A stretch of 64,000 bases of DNA from J029 sp964482495. Lineage in GTDB: Bacteria > Planctomycetota > UBA1135. The first letter of the stretch is position 1. Every line of letters starts with the position of its first letter. The stretch spans positions 3,282 through 67,281 of the forward strand of contig CAYZXS010000019.1 of assembly GCA_964482495.1 (NCBI GenBank), given 5' to 3'. The position numbers and the translations under genes are program-made. Of this stretch, positions 17,832-27,132 are shown piece after piece. The notes under the pieces were generated by a model. The model searched no databases. It saw only the letters and a program-made list of their open reading frames with translations, and was not told where the DNA came from.

Positions 17832-19037
17832 ATGAGACTCCGTCTCAATTCTTCTCGTTCTGGAAAGGTCCCCAGCAGCAAGGTCACCGCGGCCTTGCTG
17901 CTGGGGCTGTGCCCGAGCGCCGCCCTGGCCCAGGAACCGGACTCCTCTTCCCCTGCCCTCAGCTGGGACTTCTCGTACACCGGCGAGTACGTCCGCAACC
18001 TCGCCGGCGGCCTCGAACGCGGCGGCGCCGTGCAGGGCCTGGTGACGCTCGGCTTCGCCCTCGACACCGAGGCCGCCGGCTGGTGGCGCGGCGGCGGCTT
18101 CTTCCTCGGCGGCGCGCACCTCTACGGCAGCGACCCGGGCACCAACCGAGGCGGCGTCTTCCAGACCGCCAGTGACATCGAGGACCAGACCACCACCCGG
18201 CTGAACCTGCTCGGCTACGACCACGCCTTCGGCGACAGCGGCATGTCGCTCCGCTTCGGCATGTACGACCTGAGCGACGAGTTCACGGTCGCCGAAGCCG
18301 CCGGACAGTTCGTCAACAGCTCCTTCGGCCTCCAGCCCGACCTGGGCCTGAACCTGTCGCTCTCGACCTACCCGATCTCCGCCCCTGGCCTGCGGCTCGC
18401 CTGGCAGAGCGAGTCCCTCGACCTGCGCGCCGCGGTCTTCGACGGCAAGCCCTGCAGCGTCGACGACAGCGACCACGGCAATTGCATCCACCTCGCGGCG
18501 GAGGACGGCGCCTTCCTGCTCGGCGAGGCCACCTGGCGCCCGGCGGGAGCGGAGGCTGGCGGCCCCGAGCTCAAGCTCGGCCTCTGGCACCACACCGACG
18601 ACTTCCGCGACTTCGAGGCCACCGGCCCGGCGCCCCGCCTCGACGGCAACCAGGGCGTCTACACCGTCGGCAGCGCTCGCCTCGCCGGTGCGGCTGAAGG
18701 CCGCGGCCTGGACGCCTTCTTCAAGGCCGGTTGGGCGCCCCCGGACCGCAACCCGGTGACGCTCTTCCTCGGCGGCGGATTGGTCTGGCGCGGGCCCCTG
18801 GCAACCCGCCCCGACGACAGCGCTGGCCTCGCCTTCGCCCGCGTGGACTTCAGCCACCCCTGGCGGCAGCGCAGCGGCGTCAAGGCGCAGGAGACGGTGG
18901 TCGAGGCCAGCTACGCCTTCTCCCTCGGCGAGCACTGGGCGCTGCGCCCCGACCTCCAGTGGGTCCACCACCCCAGCGCCGCGCCCGGGCTCGACGACGC
19001 CTGGCTGGCGCTGCTGCGGGTCGAGATCACCTTCTGA
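17832..19037 (+). CDS. OprB-like carbohydrate-selective porin
   Basis: 401 residues. After an N-terminal basic stretch, a signal peptide ends PSAALAQ (about residues 17-36), followed by alternating beta strands and a C-terminal strand ending in Phe (LLRVEITF), the hallmark of an outer-membrane barrel. Internal blocks fit the OprB family: GLVTLGFALDTEAAGWW, FFLGGAHLYGSDPG, RFGMYDLSDEF, and a late HPWRQRSG. Expected role: passive uptake of sugars or other small solutes across the outer membrane. There is no Shine-Dalgarno sequence; ATG 17832 lies within the palindrome described at 17833-17847. It is divergent from the sigma fusion across 143 bases, so shared control is possible. Confidence 0.75.
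   Translation: MRLRLNSSRSGKVPSSKVTAALLLGLCPSAALAQEPDSSSPALSWDFSYTGEYVRNLAGGLERGGAVQGLVTLGFALDTEAAGWWRGGGFFLGGAHLYGSDPGTNRGGVFQTASDIEDQTTTRLNLLGYDHAFGDSGMSLRFGMYDLSDEFTVAEAAGQFVNSSFGLQPDLGLNLSLSTYPISAPGLRLAWQSESLDLRAAVFDGKPCSVDDSDHGNCIHLAAEDGAFLLGEATWRPAGAEAGGPELKLGLWHHTDDFRDFEATGPAPRLDGNQGVYTVGSARLAGAAEGRGLDAFFKAGWAPPDRNPVTLFLGGGLVWRGPLATRPDDSAGLAFARVDFSHPWRQRSGVKAQETVVEASYAFSLGEHWALRPDLQWVHHPSAAPGLDDAWLALLRVEITF
17833..17847. promoter_or_regulatory. palindrome TGAGAC-TCC-GTCTCA over porin start
   Basis: Perfect 6-bp inverted repeat with 3-nt spacer that overlaps the ATG at 17832. Its halves resemble the TGAGA/TCTCA arms of some Fur boxes, so it may be an operator for the porin, but the centre does not match and no regulator is nearby. 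Confidence 0.25.
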
Positions 19038-19098
19038 GCCGGCCGCCGCGCCGGCCGCCGGCCAGAAAAGCCCCAGCAACCGCCTAGCAGCGTCGTTC

Positions 19099-19104
19099 TA
19101 GGAT
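19099..19104 (+). promoter_or_regulatory. -10-like TAGGAT, leaderless start
   Basis: TAGGAT ends 5 nt before ATG 19110. No ribosome-binding site lies between. No -35 box is evident. Confidence 0.4.
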
Positions 19105-19109
19105 CCGAC

Positions 19110-20324
19110 ATGCTGCTGCTGCCGCTCGCCCTGCTCGCCGCGCCCCAGGTCGTGACCTTCCCGCCGCTGCCCGAAGAGGAGTTGGCCGCGCCGGCGACGC
19201 CCCACCGGCAGACCCCGGCGGCCAAGCTGGTGGTGGTCGAGGACCCGGCCCGCTTCCTCGAGCTGCTGCAGCTGGAGAAGCCGCGCGACCTGCGCCGGGT
19301 CGACTTCGAGGAGGTCCAGGGCATCGGCGCCGAGCCCTTCCTGATCCGCCCCGACCGCTACGCCGAGAGCGACGGCCTGATCCTGCGCGGCGAGGGCGGC
19401 CAGTACCTGCACACCGACTTCCGCTTCCCCGCCGACTTCACCGCCGGCGACAGCCGCGTGCAGTTCGCGCCGGGGCCGATCGCGCCGCCCCGCACCCACG
19501 GCTGGCGCGGCGGCAGCCGCACCGAGGCCAGCTTCGTGCACGCCGGCCAGTCCGCCCGGGTCGCCGGCTTCGGCGCCGTCTTCATCGACGCCGACCACCC
19601 CGACCGCGCCCCCTGCCGCATCGCCGCCTACGACGCCGAGGGCGAGCTGCTCGGCGAGGCGACCGGCTTCTCCGGCGCCAGCGGCTCGCGCCTCTTCCGC
19701 GGCCTGGTCGCCCTCGACGGATGCGGCCAGCCGACGGCGGTGATCGCCCGGGTCGAGCTCGTGAGCGGCGACGAGTGGCCGTGGGTGGACGTCTCCGAAG
19801 GCGTGGCCCTCGACGACTTCCGGTTCCCGCCGCCGGTCAGCGGCGAGCAATGGCGGCCGACTTGGTTCGCCGGCGGAGAAGAGCGCGAGCAGGCGATCGA
19901 GGCCGAGGTGGCCGCCTACGAGGGCGCCCACCCCTGGGCAGGCCAGTACTACCACGGTGACGGAACCGGCGTGAACGTCACCCTGAAGCTGGCGCCCGAC
20001 AACGGCTTCCACTTCACCTGGCGCGGCTGCCTGGGCGAGTACGACCGCAACTACGGCCGCCTCACGGTCGACGAGGCCGGCGTCATCCACCTCCACTGCG
20101 AGCGGCCGAACGTGCGCAAGGGCTTCCGCGGCATCGACGAACTCCTGGTGCCGGTGGCCTGGGCCGGTCGTCGTTATCTGATCCCGCCGGACGAGCTGGA
20201 CGAGTTCCTGAACCAGCGGGGCGGCCGCTGGGAGCCGCGTGACTCGGTCTGGGGCTTCCACCTGCTGCGCTGGGGTGATGAAGAGAAGCCTGCCGACGGG
20301 GCGCCGCAGCGGATTCTGGAATAA
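19110..20324 (+). CDS. secreted protein of unknown function
   Basis: 404 residues with a short signal peptide (MLLLPLALLAAPQ). I do not recognise a named family. Residues about 60-215 form a beta-rich region (DFEEVQG, FGAVFIDADHPD, IAAYDAEGELLGEATGF) reminiscent of the 'global outline' domain of PEP-CTERM and other exported proteins, where a VFIDAD-type strand precedes a jelly-roll. Residues about 245-395 are a second block with HPWAGQYYHGDGTG and HLHCERPNVRKGFRGID, which I cannot place. It starts a tight rightward run with the phosphoesterase (12-base gap) and the GH38-like hydrolase, so it probably works with them in the cell envelope or outside the cell. Confidence 0.6.
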   Translation: MLLLPLALLAAPQVVTFPPLPEEELAAPATPHRQTPAAKLVVVEDPARFLELLQLEKPRDLRRVDFEEVQGIGAEPFLIRPDRYAESDGLILRGEGGQYLHTDFRFPADFTAGDSRVQFAPGPIAPPRTHGWRGGSRTEASFVHAGQSARVAGFGAVFIDADHPDRAPCRIAAYDAEGELLGEATGFSGASGSRLFRGLVALDGCGQPTAVIARVELVSGDEWPWVDVSEGVALDDFRFPPPVSGEQWRPTWFAGGEEREQAIEAEVAAYEGAHPWAGQYYHGDGTGVNVTLKLAPDNGFHFTWRGCLGEYDRNYGRLTVDEAGVIHLHCERPNVRKGFRGIDELLVPVAWAGRRYLIPPDELDEFLNQRGGRWEPRDSVWGFHLLRWGDEEKPADGAPQRILE

Positions 20325-20336
20325 CCTGGAGGGGAG

Positions 20337-22613
20337 ATGCGCTCCCCGCTCCGACCCCTCTGCGCGTCGCTGCTCGCCATCGGGCTGAGCGGCTCCGGCG
20401 CTACCGCCCAGCACGACCCCTGGTCGCTGGTGGTCCTGCCGGACACCCAGTACTACTCGCGCTCCCACCCCTGGCTCTTCGACGTCCAGACCCAGTGGAT
20501 CGCCGACAACGCCGCGGCGCTGAACATCCGGTACCTGCTGCACGAGGGGGACATCACCAACGACAACAACTTCACCCAGTGGGCCAACGCCTCGGCGTCG
20601 ATGGCGATCCTGGACAACGCCGGCGTGCCCTACGCCCTCGCGCCCGGCAACCACGACTACGGGCCGAGCGGCAACGGCTCGAACCGCAACACCTTCCTGC
20701 ACACCTACTTCCCGATGTCGCGCGTCGCCGCGGTCTCGGGTTTCGGCGGCTCCTTCGATCCGGTGCGGGTCGACAACACCTGGCACGAGTTCCACGCCTG
20801 GGGTCGCGACTGGCTGATCCTGGCGCTGGAGTTCGGGCCGCGCGACGCCGTGCTGGCCTGGGCCGACCAGGTCATCCGCGACCACCCGGCCCATCAGGTG
20901 CTCGTGGTGACGCACAACTACACCTCGACCCAAGGGGTGCGCATGGACCACGTCCACCGCCCCGACCTCGGCGGCGGACCGCATGGCTACGGCATGGCCA
21001 ACCTGCCCGAGGGCGTGAACGACGCCGAGGAGATGTGGCGGAAGCTGCTGGCCCGCCACGCCAACGTCAGCATGGTCTTCAGCGGCCACCTCGGCGGCTT
21101 CGGCAACCGCCAGCAGGTGCTCGGCGATGACGGCAACACCGTCACCGAGATGCTGTCGGACTACCAGAACCGGCCCTTCGGCGGCGAGGGCTACCTGCGC
21201 ATCCTGGAGTTCCAGCCCGACGGCCGCACCGTGAAGGTCCGTACCTACTCGCCCTGGCTGGACACCCACCTCGAAGGCGGCCTCGACCGCTTCGAGATCG
21301 TGCCGCTCGACGGCCACGGCCTCGGCGGCACGCCGTCTGCCCGCTTCCGATGGGACGGCCCTGGCAACGGCGCCACGGCCACGGTCGACGGCCAGTCCGG
21401 CGGCTGGGCGTTGTTCCGGCAGAAGGAGGGCCGCCTAGGCCCCTCCGTCGGCGGCGTCGGCGCCGTGCTGGCCGACGGCGTGATGATCGCAACGGTGTCG
21501 GAGAACGGCCGCGATCACGGCGGCGGCCGCTTCTGGGCCACCGCCGAGGTGACCCAACGCAACGGCTTCATCCTCTACCCCGACCTGAGCATCACGACCT
21601 GCCGGGCCGGCAGTGGAACGGCGACGACCACGGAGCTGGTCAACATCGACGTCGCCGCCGCCTTCTTCCCCTTCGCCGGCGGCTGGACCGGCGGTCACGT
21701 CCGCACCGTGGCGACGCTGCCGCTCCGCGGCTACACCGTCAGCGGCTCGCCGGGCGTCTCGGTCGATCAGCTGAAGAACTGGAGCACCGGCCGCTACCGG
21801 ATCCGCTTCCAGGGCACCGCGCCGGCCGCCCAAGGCATGTTGTTCGCCGTCGGCGGCGGCAACAGCGACAACGCCGTCACCGCCGCTCCCTTCGATGACC
21901 TGAGCGGCTGGGAGATCGCAGTGCGCGACGGCGGCGCCGACCTGAACGACTTCGAGCAGGCGCCGTTCAGCTTCCTGTTCCTGCCTTGGGGGACCAGCGG
22001 CCTGATCGGCGGCCACGTCGCCGCCGACGGCAGCCTGGTCACCTCGGCCGGCGGCTTCAGCCTGAGCCGCCAGTCGGCGGGCAGCTATCTGCTCCAGATC
22101 AACGGCGCCGGACCGGCCGACGGCAGCCTGATGCTCACCGCCGCCGGCCGCGAGTCCGGCCTACCCGACGACACCCTGCTCAGCTACCAAGCCTCCAACG
22201 GCGGCTTCCTGATCGAGAGCCGCGACCTGCCCGACCTCGCGCTGGCCGACGCCGCCTTCGTCTTCGCCTTCGTGCCCGATGACGGCGGATTGGCGGTTCA
22301 GCCCGTCTTGGAAGTGAGCGAGCTCCGCGCCGGCGGCGACGCCAGGATCGAGGCCAGCCACTTCACGCCGGGTGCTCCGGTCGTCGTCGGCGCCTCCTTC
22401 TCCGGCGGTCCGACCCTGCGCACGCCGCGCGCGGGCATCCTCCACCTCGAACAGCCGCTCGCCCAACTCGTCGTCGTGACCGCGGACTCCGCGGGACGCG
22501 CGGAATTCCTCCAGCCAGTCCCCCCTTCCTCCAGAGGCAAGGCGGTCTGGTTCCAGGCCTACGACCCGGCCGCCAACCGGCTTAGCAACGCCTTCTCCCG
22601 CACCCTCCGCTGA
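20337..22613 (+). CDS. secreted calcineurin-like metallophosphoesterase
   Basis: 758 residues with signal peptide (residues 1-24, ending GATAQ). The metal-binding signature of calcineurin-like phosphoesterases is visible in order: LPDTQYYS (DxQ variant of the first motif), HEGDITNDN, APGNHDYG, VVTHNY and FSGHLGG. The catalytic domain covers about 27-330. The middle (about 345-630) is beta-rich and unassigned. The last about 110 residues form a small beta domain ending KAVWFQAYDPAANRLSN, shared with other exported proteins in this window. The start has GGAGGGGAG immediately upstream. Substrate could be a phosphodiester, nucleotide or phospholipid; it cannot be told from sequence. Confidence 0.85.
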   Translation: MRSPLRPLCASLLAIGLSGSGATAQHDPWSLVVLPDTQYYSRSHPWLFDVQTQWIADNAAALNIRYLLHEGDITNDNNFTQWANASASMAILDNAGVPYALAPGNHDYGPSGNGSNRNTFLHTYFPMSRVAAVSGFGGSFDPVRVDNTWHEFHAWGRDWLILALEFGPRDAVLAWADQVIRDHPAHQVLVVTHNYTSTQGVRMDHVHRPDLGGGPHGYGMANLPEGVNDAEEMWRKLLARHANVSMVFSGHLGGFGNRQQVLGDDGNTVTEMLSDYQNRPFGGEGYLRILEFQPDGRTVKVRTYSPWLDTHLEGGLDRFEIVPLDGHGLGGTPSARFRWDGPGNGATATVDGQSGGWALFRQKEGRLGPSVGGVGAVLADGVMIATVSENGRDHGGGRFWATAEVTQRNGFILYPDLSITTCRAGSGTATTTELVNIDVAAAFFPFAGGWTGGHVRTVATLPLRGYTVSGSPGVSVDQLKNWSTGRYRIRFQGTAPAAQGMLFAVGGGNSDNAVTAAPFDDLSGWEIAVRDGGADLNDFEQAPFSFLFLPWGTSGLIGGHVAADGSLVTSAGGFSLSRQSAGSYLLQINGAGPADGSLMLTAAGRESGLPDDTLLSYQASNGGFLIESRDLPDLALADAAFVFAFVPDDGGLAVQPVLEVSELRAGGDARIEASHFTPGAPVVVGASFSGGPTLRTPRAGILHLEQPLAQLVVVTADSAGRAEFLQPVPPSSRGKAVWFQAYDPAANRLSNAFSRTLR

Positions 22614-22620
22614 CCCAGCC

Positions 22621-25215
22621 ATGCTCTCCGCCCTGCTCGCCTTCGCCGCCCTGCCCCAGGCAGCCCCCGACCCCGGCGTCAGCTCGACCATCAAGAAGAT
22701 CTACGTCGTCGAGATGTCCCACACCGACGTCGGCTTCACCGACCCGCCGACCGTCGTCGCCCAGGAGGTGCACGACAACCTGGTCGAGGCGCTGCGGCTG
22801 GCCGACCTCCGGTCGGAGTTCCGCTGGACCCTGGAGACCGGCTTCCAGCTCGAGCAATTCGACCGCTTGGCCAGCGCCGCCGACAAGGCGCGGCTGAAGA
22901 ACCGCTTCGCCCAGCGCCGCTTCGTGCTCGGCGCCGGCTACGTCGGCCCGCACTCGGGCATCTGGACCGAGGAGCTGCTGAACCGCTTTGCCCACCCCTC
23001 CGGCCAGCTCGCCCTGGAGTACGGCGCCCGCATGAACGCCGCCCTGCTCGACGACGTCCCCGGCTACACCCTGGCCATGCCGCGGGCGCTGGCCCGCTCC
23101 GGCGTCGAGTACCTGCTGCTCGGCCCCAACGACTTCGTCGGCGGCAAGCCCGCCATCCCGCTCGGCGACACCCCCTTCTGGTGGCAGGGGCGCGACGGCA
23201 GCCGGGTGCTCGCCTGGCAGACCTACGACTCCTACATCGAGGGCTTCTTCGCCTGGGGCTTCAATAACGTCAACCAGGCCTACAACAAGCTCTCGACGAT
23301 CCTGCCCGAGTACGAGGCCGCCGGCTACCCCTACGACGCCCTGCTCGTCATGCGAGGCGCCGACAACACCGCGCCCAGCCTGACCATGGCCAACCTGGCC
23401 CGGGATTGGAACGCCCGCTACGACAACCCGAAGTTCGTCCTGGCGACGCCGGACGAGTTCTTCGAACACCTGCTGCAGAGCTACGGCGACGTCTTCCCGG
23501 TCTACGAGGGCGACGCCGCCGGCCTGTGGGAGAACGGCAGCCAGGTCACGCCCGCCACCCAGTCCTCGTTGCGGCGCCGCCTGGCGGCGCTGCCCGACGT
23601 CGAGGCGCTGCAGACGATCAGCCACGCCGCCGGCGGCCGCAGCTATCCCTTCGGCGCGCTGCAGCAGGCCTGGCGCGGCTGCATGCTCTACCTGGAGCAC
23701 TCCGGCGGCGGCGGCGGCTGGCCGGGCCTGATGACCCTGGCCGAGGTCAACCAGCAGAACGAGGAATTCGTCGCCCTGACCCAGGCGGTCGAGGACCGGG
23801 TCGACGGCCTGCGCGCGCGCGGCCTGAAGCACCTCGGCCCGCTGCAGGTCCCCGCCGGCGAGGGCGGCCTGGTGGCCTTCAACCCGCTCGGCGGCGACTA
23901 CGACGGCGTGCTCGAGGTCGACTGCGGCGGCCCGCAGCCGGCCGACCTGGCCGTGGTCGACCCGGAGACCGGGGCCTCGCTGCCCTTCCGCTGGACCGCG
24001 GCCGACCGCTCGGCGCTGGCCTTCCGCGCCGCGATCCCGGCCAACGGCTGGCGCCGCTGGCAGCTCGGGAGCGGGGGCAGCGCCCCGGCGCCGCCCGCCT
24101 GGAACCCCGGCGCGACCCTGCAGGCCGGCGGCAAGAGCCTGCAGCTCGATCCGGCCACCGGCGTCGCCCTGAGCTTGGTGGACGCCGCCGGCGGCGAGTG
24201 GATCGACGGCGCCTCGGCGCACCGCTTCGGCGGCGTCGAGCACGCCTACCACATGGCCGTGTTCTGGGGCGTCTTCCACCCCTTCCAGCCCAGCCCGGTG
24301 ACGGTGCTGGTCGAGGACCCGGGCCCCGTCTACCAGCGCGCCCGGGTCTACGGCCCCAGCGGGGTGCTGCTGCAGGAGTACCGCCTGCACGAGCACCAGG
24401 ACTTGCTCGAGGTCATCGGAACGGTCCACCGCGACCGCCTACCCTTCGTGCCCCTCGACAAGCACAGCGAGCACTTCGCCATGACCTTCCCCTTCGCGCT
24501 GCAGACGCCGACGGCGCTGCGCGCGGACGGCCCCGGCGGCTTCTACACGCCGGGGGTCGACAGCCTGCCCGGCGCGGCGGCGCGCGCGATCCCGCTGGCG
24601 ACCGGGGCGGTGCTGACCGGCGCCGGCGGCCGCTGGGCCTCGATCGTGCCGCGGGACTCGCCGCTCCTGCACCTCGGCGAGATGGAGGGCGCCCCTGGCG
24701 CCGACCCCGAGACCGACGAGAACGCGCTGACCACCAAGATGGTCCAGCACATCGATCAGACCGAGGTCATCGGCGGCGCCATCCGGGACTTCCCGGACGA
24801 GCCCGGCATGCCCAATGAAGTGCCGCAGCACAGCCTGCTGCGCTTCGGCGAGGCCGGCATCGAGCCGCCCGGCCGCGGCCAGCTGCGCCACGACTTCGCG
24901 CCGCCGCTGACGGCCTGGGTCGAGGCCGGCGCCGCGACGACGCCGCAGCCGCCGAGCGGCCGCTACTTCCGGCTGATCGGCGAGGTCCGGGCGGTGGCCT
25001 TCAAGCGCACCGAGGCCGACGACGGCTACCTGCTGCGGCTGCGGGCGTCCCCCGACGCCCGCGTGGCGGCGCTGCTGCGCCTGCCCTGGAACCCGCGCGA
25101 GGCCTGGTCGGCCGACCTGCTCGAGCGGCCCGAGCTCAGCCTGGTGGTCCAGGGTGACCAGGTGGTGGTCCCGGTCACCCCGAACGAGACGATCACGGTG
25201 CTGCTGCCCGACTGA
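22621..25215 (+). CDS. secreted GH38/DUF5054-like glycoside hydrolase
   Basis: 864 residues with a short signal peptide. The N-terminal domain begins VVEMSHTDVGFTDPP; the H-x-D pair matches the zinc-binding start motif of the GH38 alpha-mannosidase superfamily. It continues with GIWTEEL, ALLDDVPGY, GDTPFWWQGRDGSRVLAW and VMRGADN, where the Asp could be the nucleophile. From about 410 onward come beta-sandwich domains like those that complete GH38 enzymes (GLVAFNPLGGDYDGVLEVD, VLLQEYRLHEH). It follows the phosphoesterase by 7 bases. Likely acts on an extracellular or periplasmic alpha-linked glycan; specificity is not deducible. Confidence 0.65.
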   Translation: MLSALLAFAALPQAAPDPGVSSTIKKIYVVEMSHTDVGFTDPPTVVAQEVHDNLVEALRLADLRSEFRWTLETGFQLEQFDRLASAADKARLKNRFAQRRFVLGAGYVGPHSGIWTEELLNRFAHPSGQLALEYGARMNAALLDDVPGYTLAMPRALARSGVEYLLLGPNDFVGGKPAIPLGDTPFWWQGRDGSRVLAWQTYDSYIEGFFAWGFNNVNQAYNKLSTILPEYEAAGYPYDALLVMRGADNTAPSLTMANLARDWNARYDNPKFVLATPDEFFEHLLQSYGDVFPVYEGDAAGLWENGSQVTPATQSSLRRRLAALPDVEALQTISHAAGGRSYPFGALQQAWRGCMLYLEHSGGGGGWPGLMTLAEVNQQNEEFVALTQAVEDRVDGLRARGLKHLGPLQVPAGEGGLVAFNPLGGDYDGVLEVDCGGPQPADLAVVDPETGASLPFRWTAADRSALAFRAAIPANGWRRWQLGSGGSAPAPPAWNPGATLQAGGKSLQLDPATGVALSLVDAAGGEWIDGASAHRFGGVEHAYHMAVFWGVFHPFQPSPVTVLVEDPGPVYQRARVYGPSGVLLQEYRLHEHQDLLEVIGTVHRDRLPFVPLDKHSEHFAMTFPFALQTPTALRADGPGGFYTPGVDSLPGAAARAIPLATGAVLTGAGGRWASIVPRDSPLLHLGEMEGAPGADPETDENALTTKMVQHIDQTEVIGGAIRDFPDEPGMPNEVPQHSLLRFGEAGIEPPGRGQLRHDFAPPLTAWVEAGAATTPQPPSGRYFRLIGEVRAVAFKRTEADDGYLLRLRASPDARVAALLRLPWNPREAWSADLLERPELSLVVQGDQVVVPVTPNETITVLLPD

Positions 25216-25224
25216 GCGGAGGGC

Positions 25225-26973
25225 TCAGGGCAGCGGCACGACGTCAGTGACGTAGCCGACGTTGCTGGTCGAGGTGAAGGCCACGCCGACGGCGTAGACC
25301 GTGCCCCCCAAGACCGGCAGGTTGAAGGTGGCCGTGGAGCCTGTGCCATTGGGCCCGATGGTGCCGGACAAGGGGCCCGGGATCAGCGACAGGCAGCGCT
25401 GGAACAGGGCGTCCTTGACGATGCCGAGGTCGCGGCCGTCGGCCAGGAAGAAGGCGCCTTGCGCGTTCGACACCAGCACGCCGAAGCTCATGCCCCGATC
25501 GCGCCGCGGCCAGTCCTGGATCGAGAAGCTGACCGGGCTGCCGGCGACGAAGAAATTGCCCACCGGCACCAGGGTCTGGGGCCGGAAGCCGCCGGCGTAG
25601 GGGTCGTTCTGCCCCAGATCGTCGGCCATCCACCCGATCACGAAGTTGCCGTGGGCGGCGTCCCAGGCGACCGCCGGGTCGTCGATGTCGCTCTGGTTCA
25701 TCGACACGCCGACCGGCTGGTACCAGGTCAGGCCAGAGTCCGGGCTCATGGCCGCGTCGACGAAGTGCGGGGTCATCGGCGGCGCTTCCCAGACGATCGC
25801 GGCCATGTCGTCGGGGCAGATCAGCTGGATCGGCCGGGTGTCGGCGCCGAAGGAGACCTGCGAGTCCAGTAGCCCCCACGCCGGCGACGCCGAGCTGCAG
25901 ACTTCGTCGATGCCGGTGCGGTCGTCCAGCCAGGCGGCGATGACGTTGCCGTTCTTGGCGATCGCCACGTCCGGGTAGTCGCAGTCGTCGAGGAAGGGCG
26001 TGTAGGTGCCGACGATGCCCGGACCGCTCCAGGTGACGCCGCCATCATTGGAGGTGTTGCCCATCAGCCGGTGGCCGCCGCCGCCGGCCAGGACCTCCAT
26101 GAACAACACCGCCACCTGCGGCCCGCGGGCGTCGATCGCCACCTCGTCGTCGACGTCGATGCCCGGGAAGGTGGTGTCCATCTGTAGGTCCATCCAGGCG
26201 AAGCCGCCGGCCGCCGGGTCGTAGCAGCTGGTGTAGCAGTTGTCGTCGATGCCGTTCTGGAAGTCGTCGTGCCAGACGCCGTAGATGCGGCCGCTGTCGA
26301 CCACGAGGTCCATGAAGTCGACGTCGGCGACGAAGCCGTGGTTGCTGAAGGGCAGCGCCACCGGCAGCCAGGTCGCCCCGCTGTTGGTCGAGTAGTTCAG
26401 GTAGAGCTCCTCGTTCCACGGCGGCGGCGTGAAGTCGTTCTCGACCATCATCAGGATGGCGATGAGGTCGTCGTGGGGGTTGGTCGGGTTCCTCTGGTCG
26501 ACGCCCATGCGGATCTCCTTGACGTCGCACAGGCCAGGCGGGAGGCCCTTGTCCACCCACGTGTCGGCGGGGTTGAAGGTCGAGCCGCCGCTCAGGGAGC
26601 TCTGGAACCAGACGTCGCGGTCGCCGGTCGGGATCGCCAATCGCGGGTCGGTCCAGGCGACGTAGACGCTGCCGGCGGCCACCGCTACCGAGCTGTCGTA
26701 GAGGTTCTTCCAGACGTTGGGGGTGGTGCCGTCGTCGACCGGCACCGGCGCGCTCCAGGCGACGCCGCGGCCGTCCGAGGTCGCGCACTCGATGGCGAAG
26801 CCGCCGGTGGCGGAGTCGAACCAGGCCATGGCGGCGAGGTCCTGGTCGCAGGCCACCGAGGGGCCGTAGGCGTAACCCGCGGGGTTGGCCACGAGTCCGG
26901 ATGTCCGGGGGGACTGGGCGGCCGCGGCGGCCGCGAGGATCAAGAACGGGATCAGGGTCGCGGAAGGGCGCAT
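25225..26973 (-). CDS. secreted BNR/sialidase-like propeller protein
   Basis: 582 residues from ATG 26973, which has GGAG 7-8 nt upstream and opens a signal peptide (LIPFLILAAAAAAQ). The body is built of sialidase/BNR-type blades with Asp-box variants (SNDGGVTWSG, SGGSTFNP, SPDSGLTWY, NSGATWL) and repeated 'AIDARGPQVAVLF'-like strands. There is no recognisable sialidase Arg triad or FRIP motif, so enzymatic sialidase activity is unlikely. The C-terminal about 90 residues are a beta domain with GTGSTATFNLPVLGG. It converges on the GH38-like gene with a 9-base gap and diverges from the esterase at 27133. Confidence 0.7.
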   Translation of the reverse strand: MRPSATLIPFLILAAAAAAQSPRTSGLVANPAGYAYGPSVACDQDLAAMAWFDSATGGFAIECATSDGRGVAWSAPVPVDDGTTPNVWKNLYDSSVAVAAGSVYVAWTDPRLAIPTGDRDVWFQSSLSGGSTFNPADTWVDKGLPPGLCDVKEIRMGVDQRNPTNPHDDLIAILMMVENDFTPPPWNEELYLNYSTNSGATWLPVALPFSNHGFVADVDFMDLVVDSGRIYGVWHDDFQNGIDDNCYTSCYDPAAGGFAWMDLQMDTTFPGIDVDDEVAIDARGPQVAVLFMEVLAGGGGHRLMGNTSNDGGVTWSGPGIVGTYTPFLDDCDYPDVAIAKNGNVIAAWLDDRTGIDEVCSSASPAWGLLDSQVSFGADTRPIQLICPDDMAAIVWEAPPMTPHFVDAAMSPDSGLTWYQPVGVSMNQSDIDDPAVAWDAAHGNFVIGWMADDLGQNDPYAGGFRPQTLVPVGNFFVAGSPVSFSIQDWPRRDRGMSFGVLVSNAQGAFFLADGRDLGIVKDALFQRCLSLIPGPLSGTIGPNGTGSTATFNLPVLGGTVYAVGVAFTSTSNVGYVTDVVPLP

Positions 26974-27077
26974 GTCTTTTCTCCGGTGGTGGCGGAGCGG
27001 CGCCGGGTTTCCTGGGGTTTCGCGTCGCTGATGAAGACGACCCCGAAGTCCGCCCGCGGGCGGAGCGCTTTTTCCCC

Positions 27078-27083
27078 TAGAAT
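27078..27083 (+). promoter_or_regulatory. -10-like TAGAAT for the esterase gene
   Basis: TAGAAT in the divergent 159-base gap, 49 nt before ATG 27133; a leader of about 43 nt would result. TTTTTCCCC just precedes it. No clear -35 box. Confidence 0.35.
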
Positions 27084-27132
27084 CAGGGCGCCTGCCCTGG
27101 GCGCTCCTTTGACACTGGCCGCCGCTGAATCG

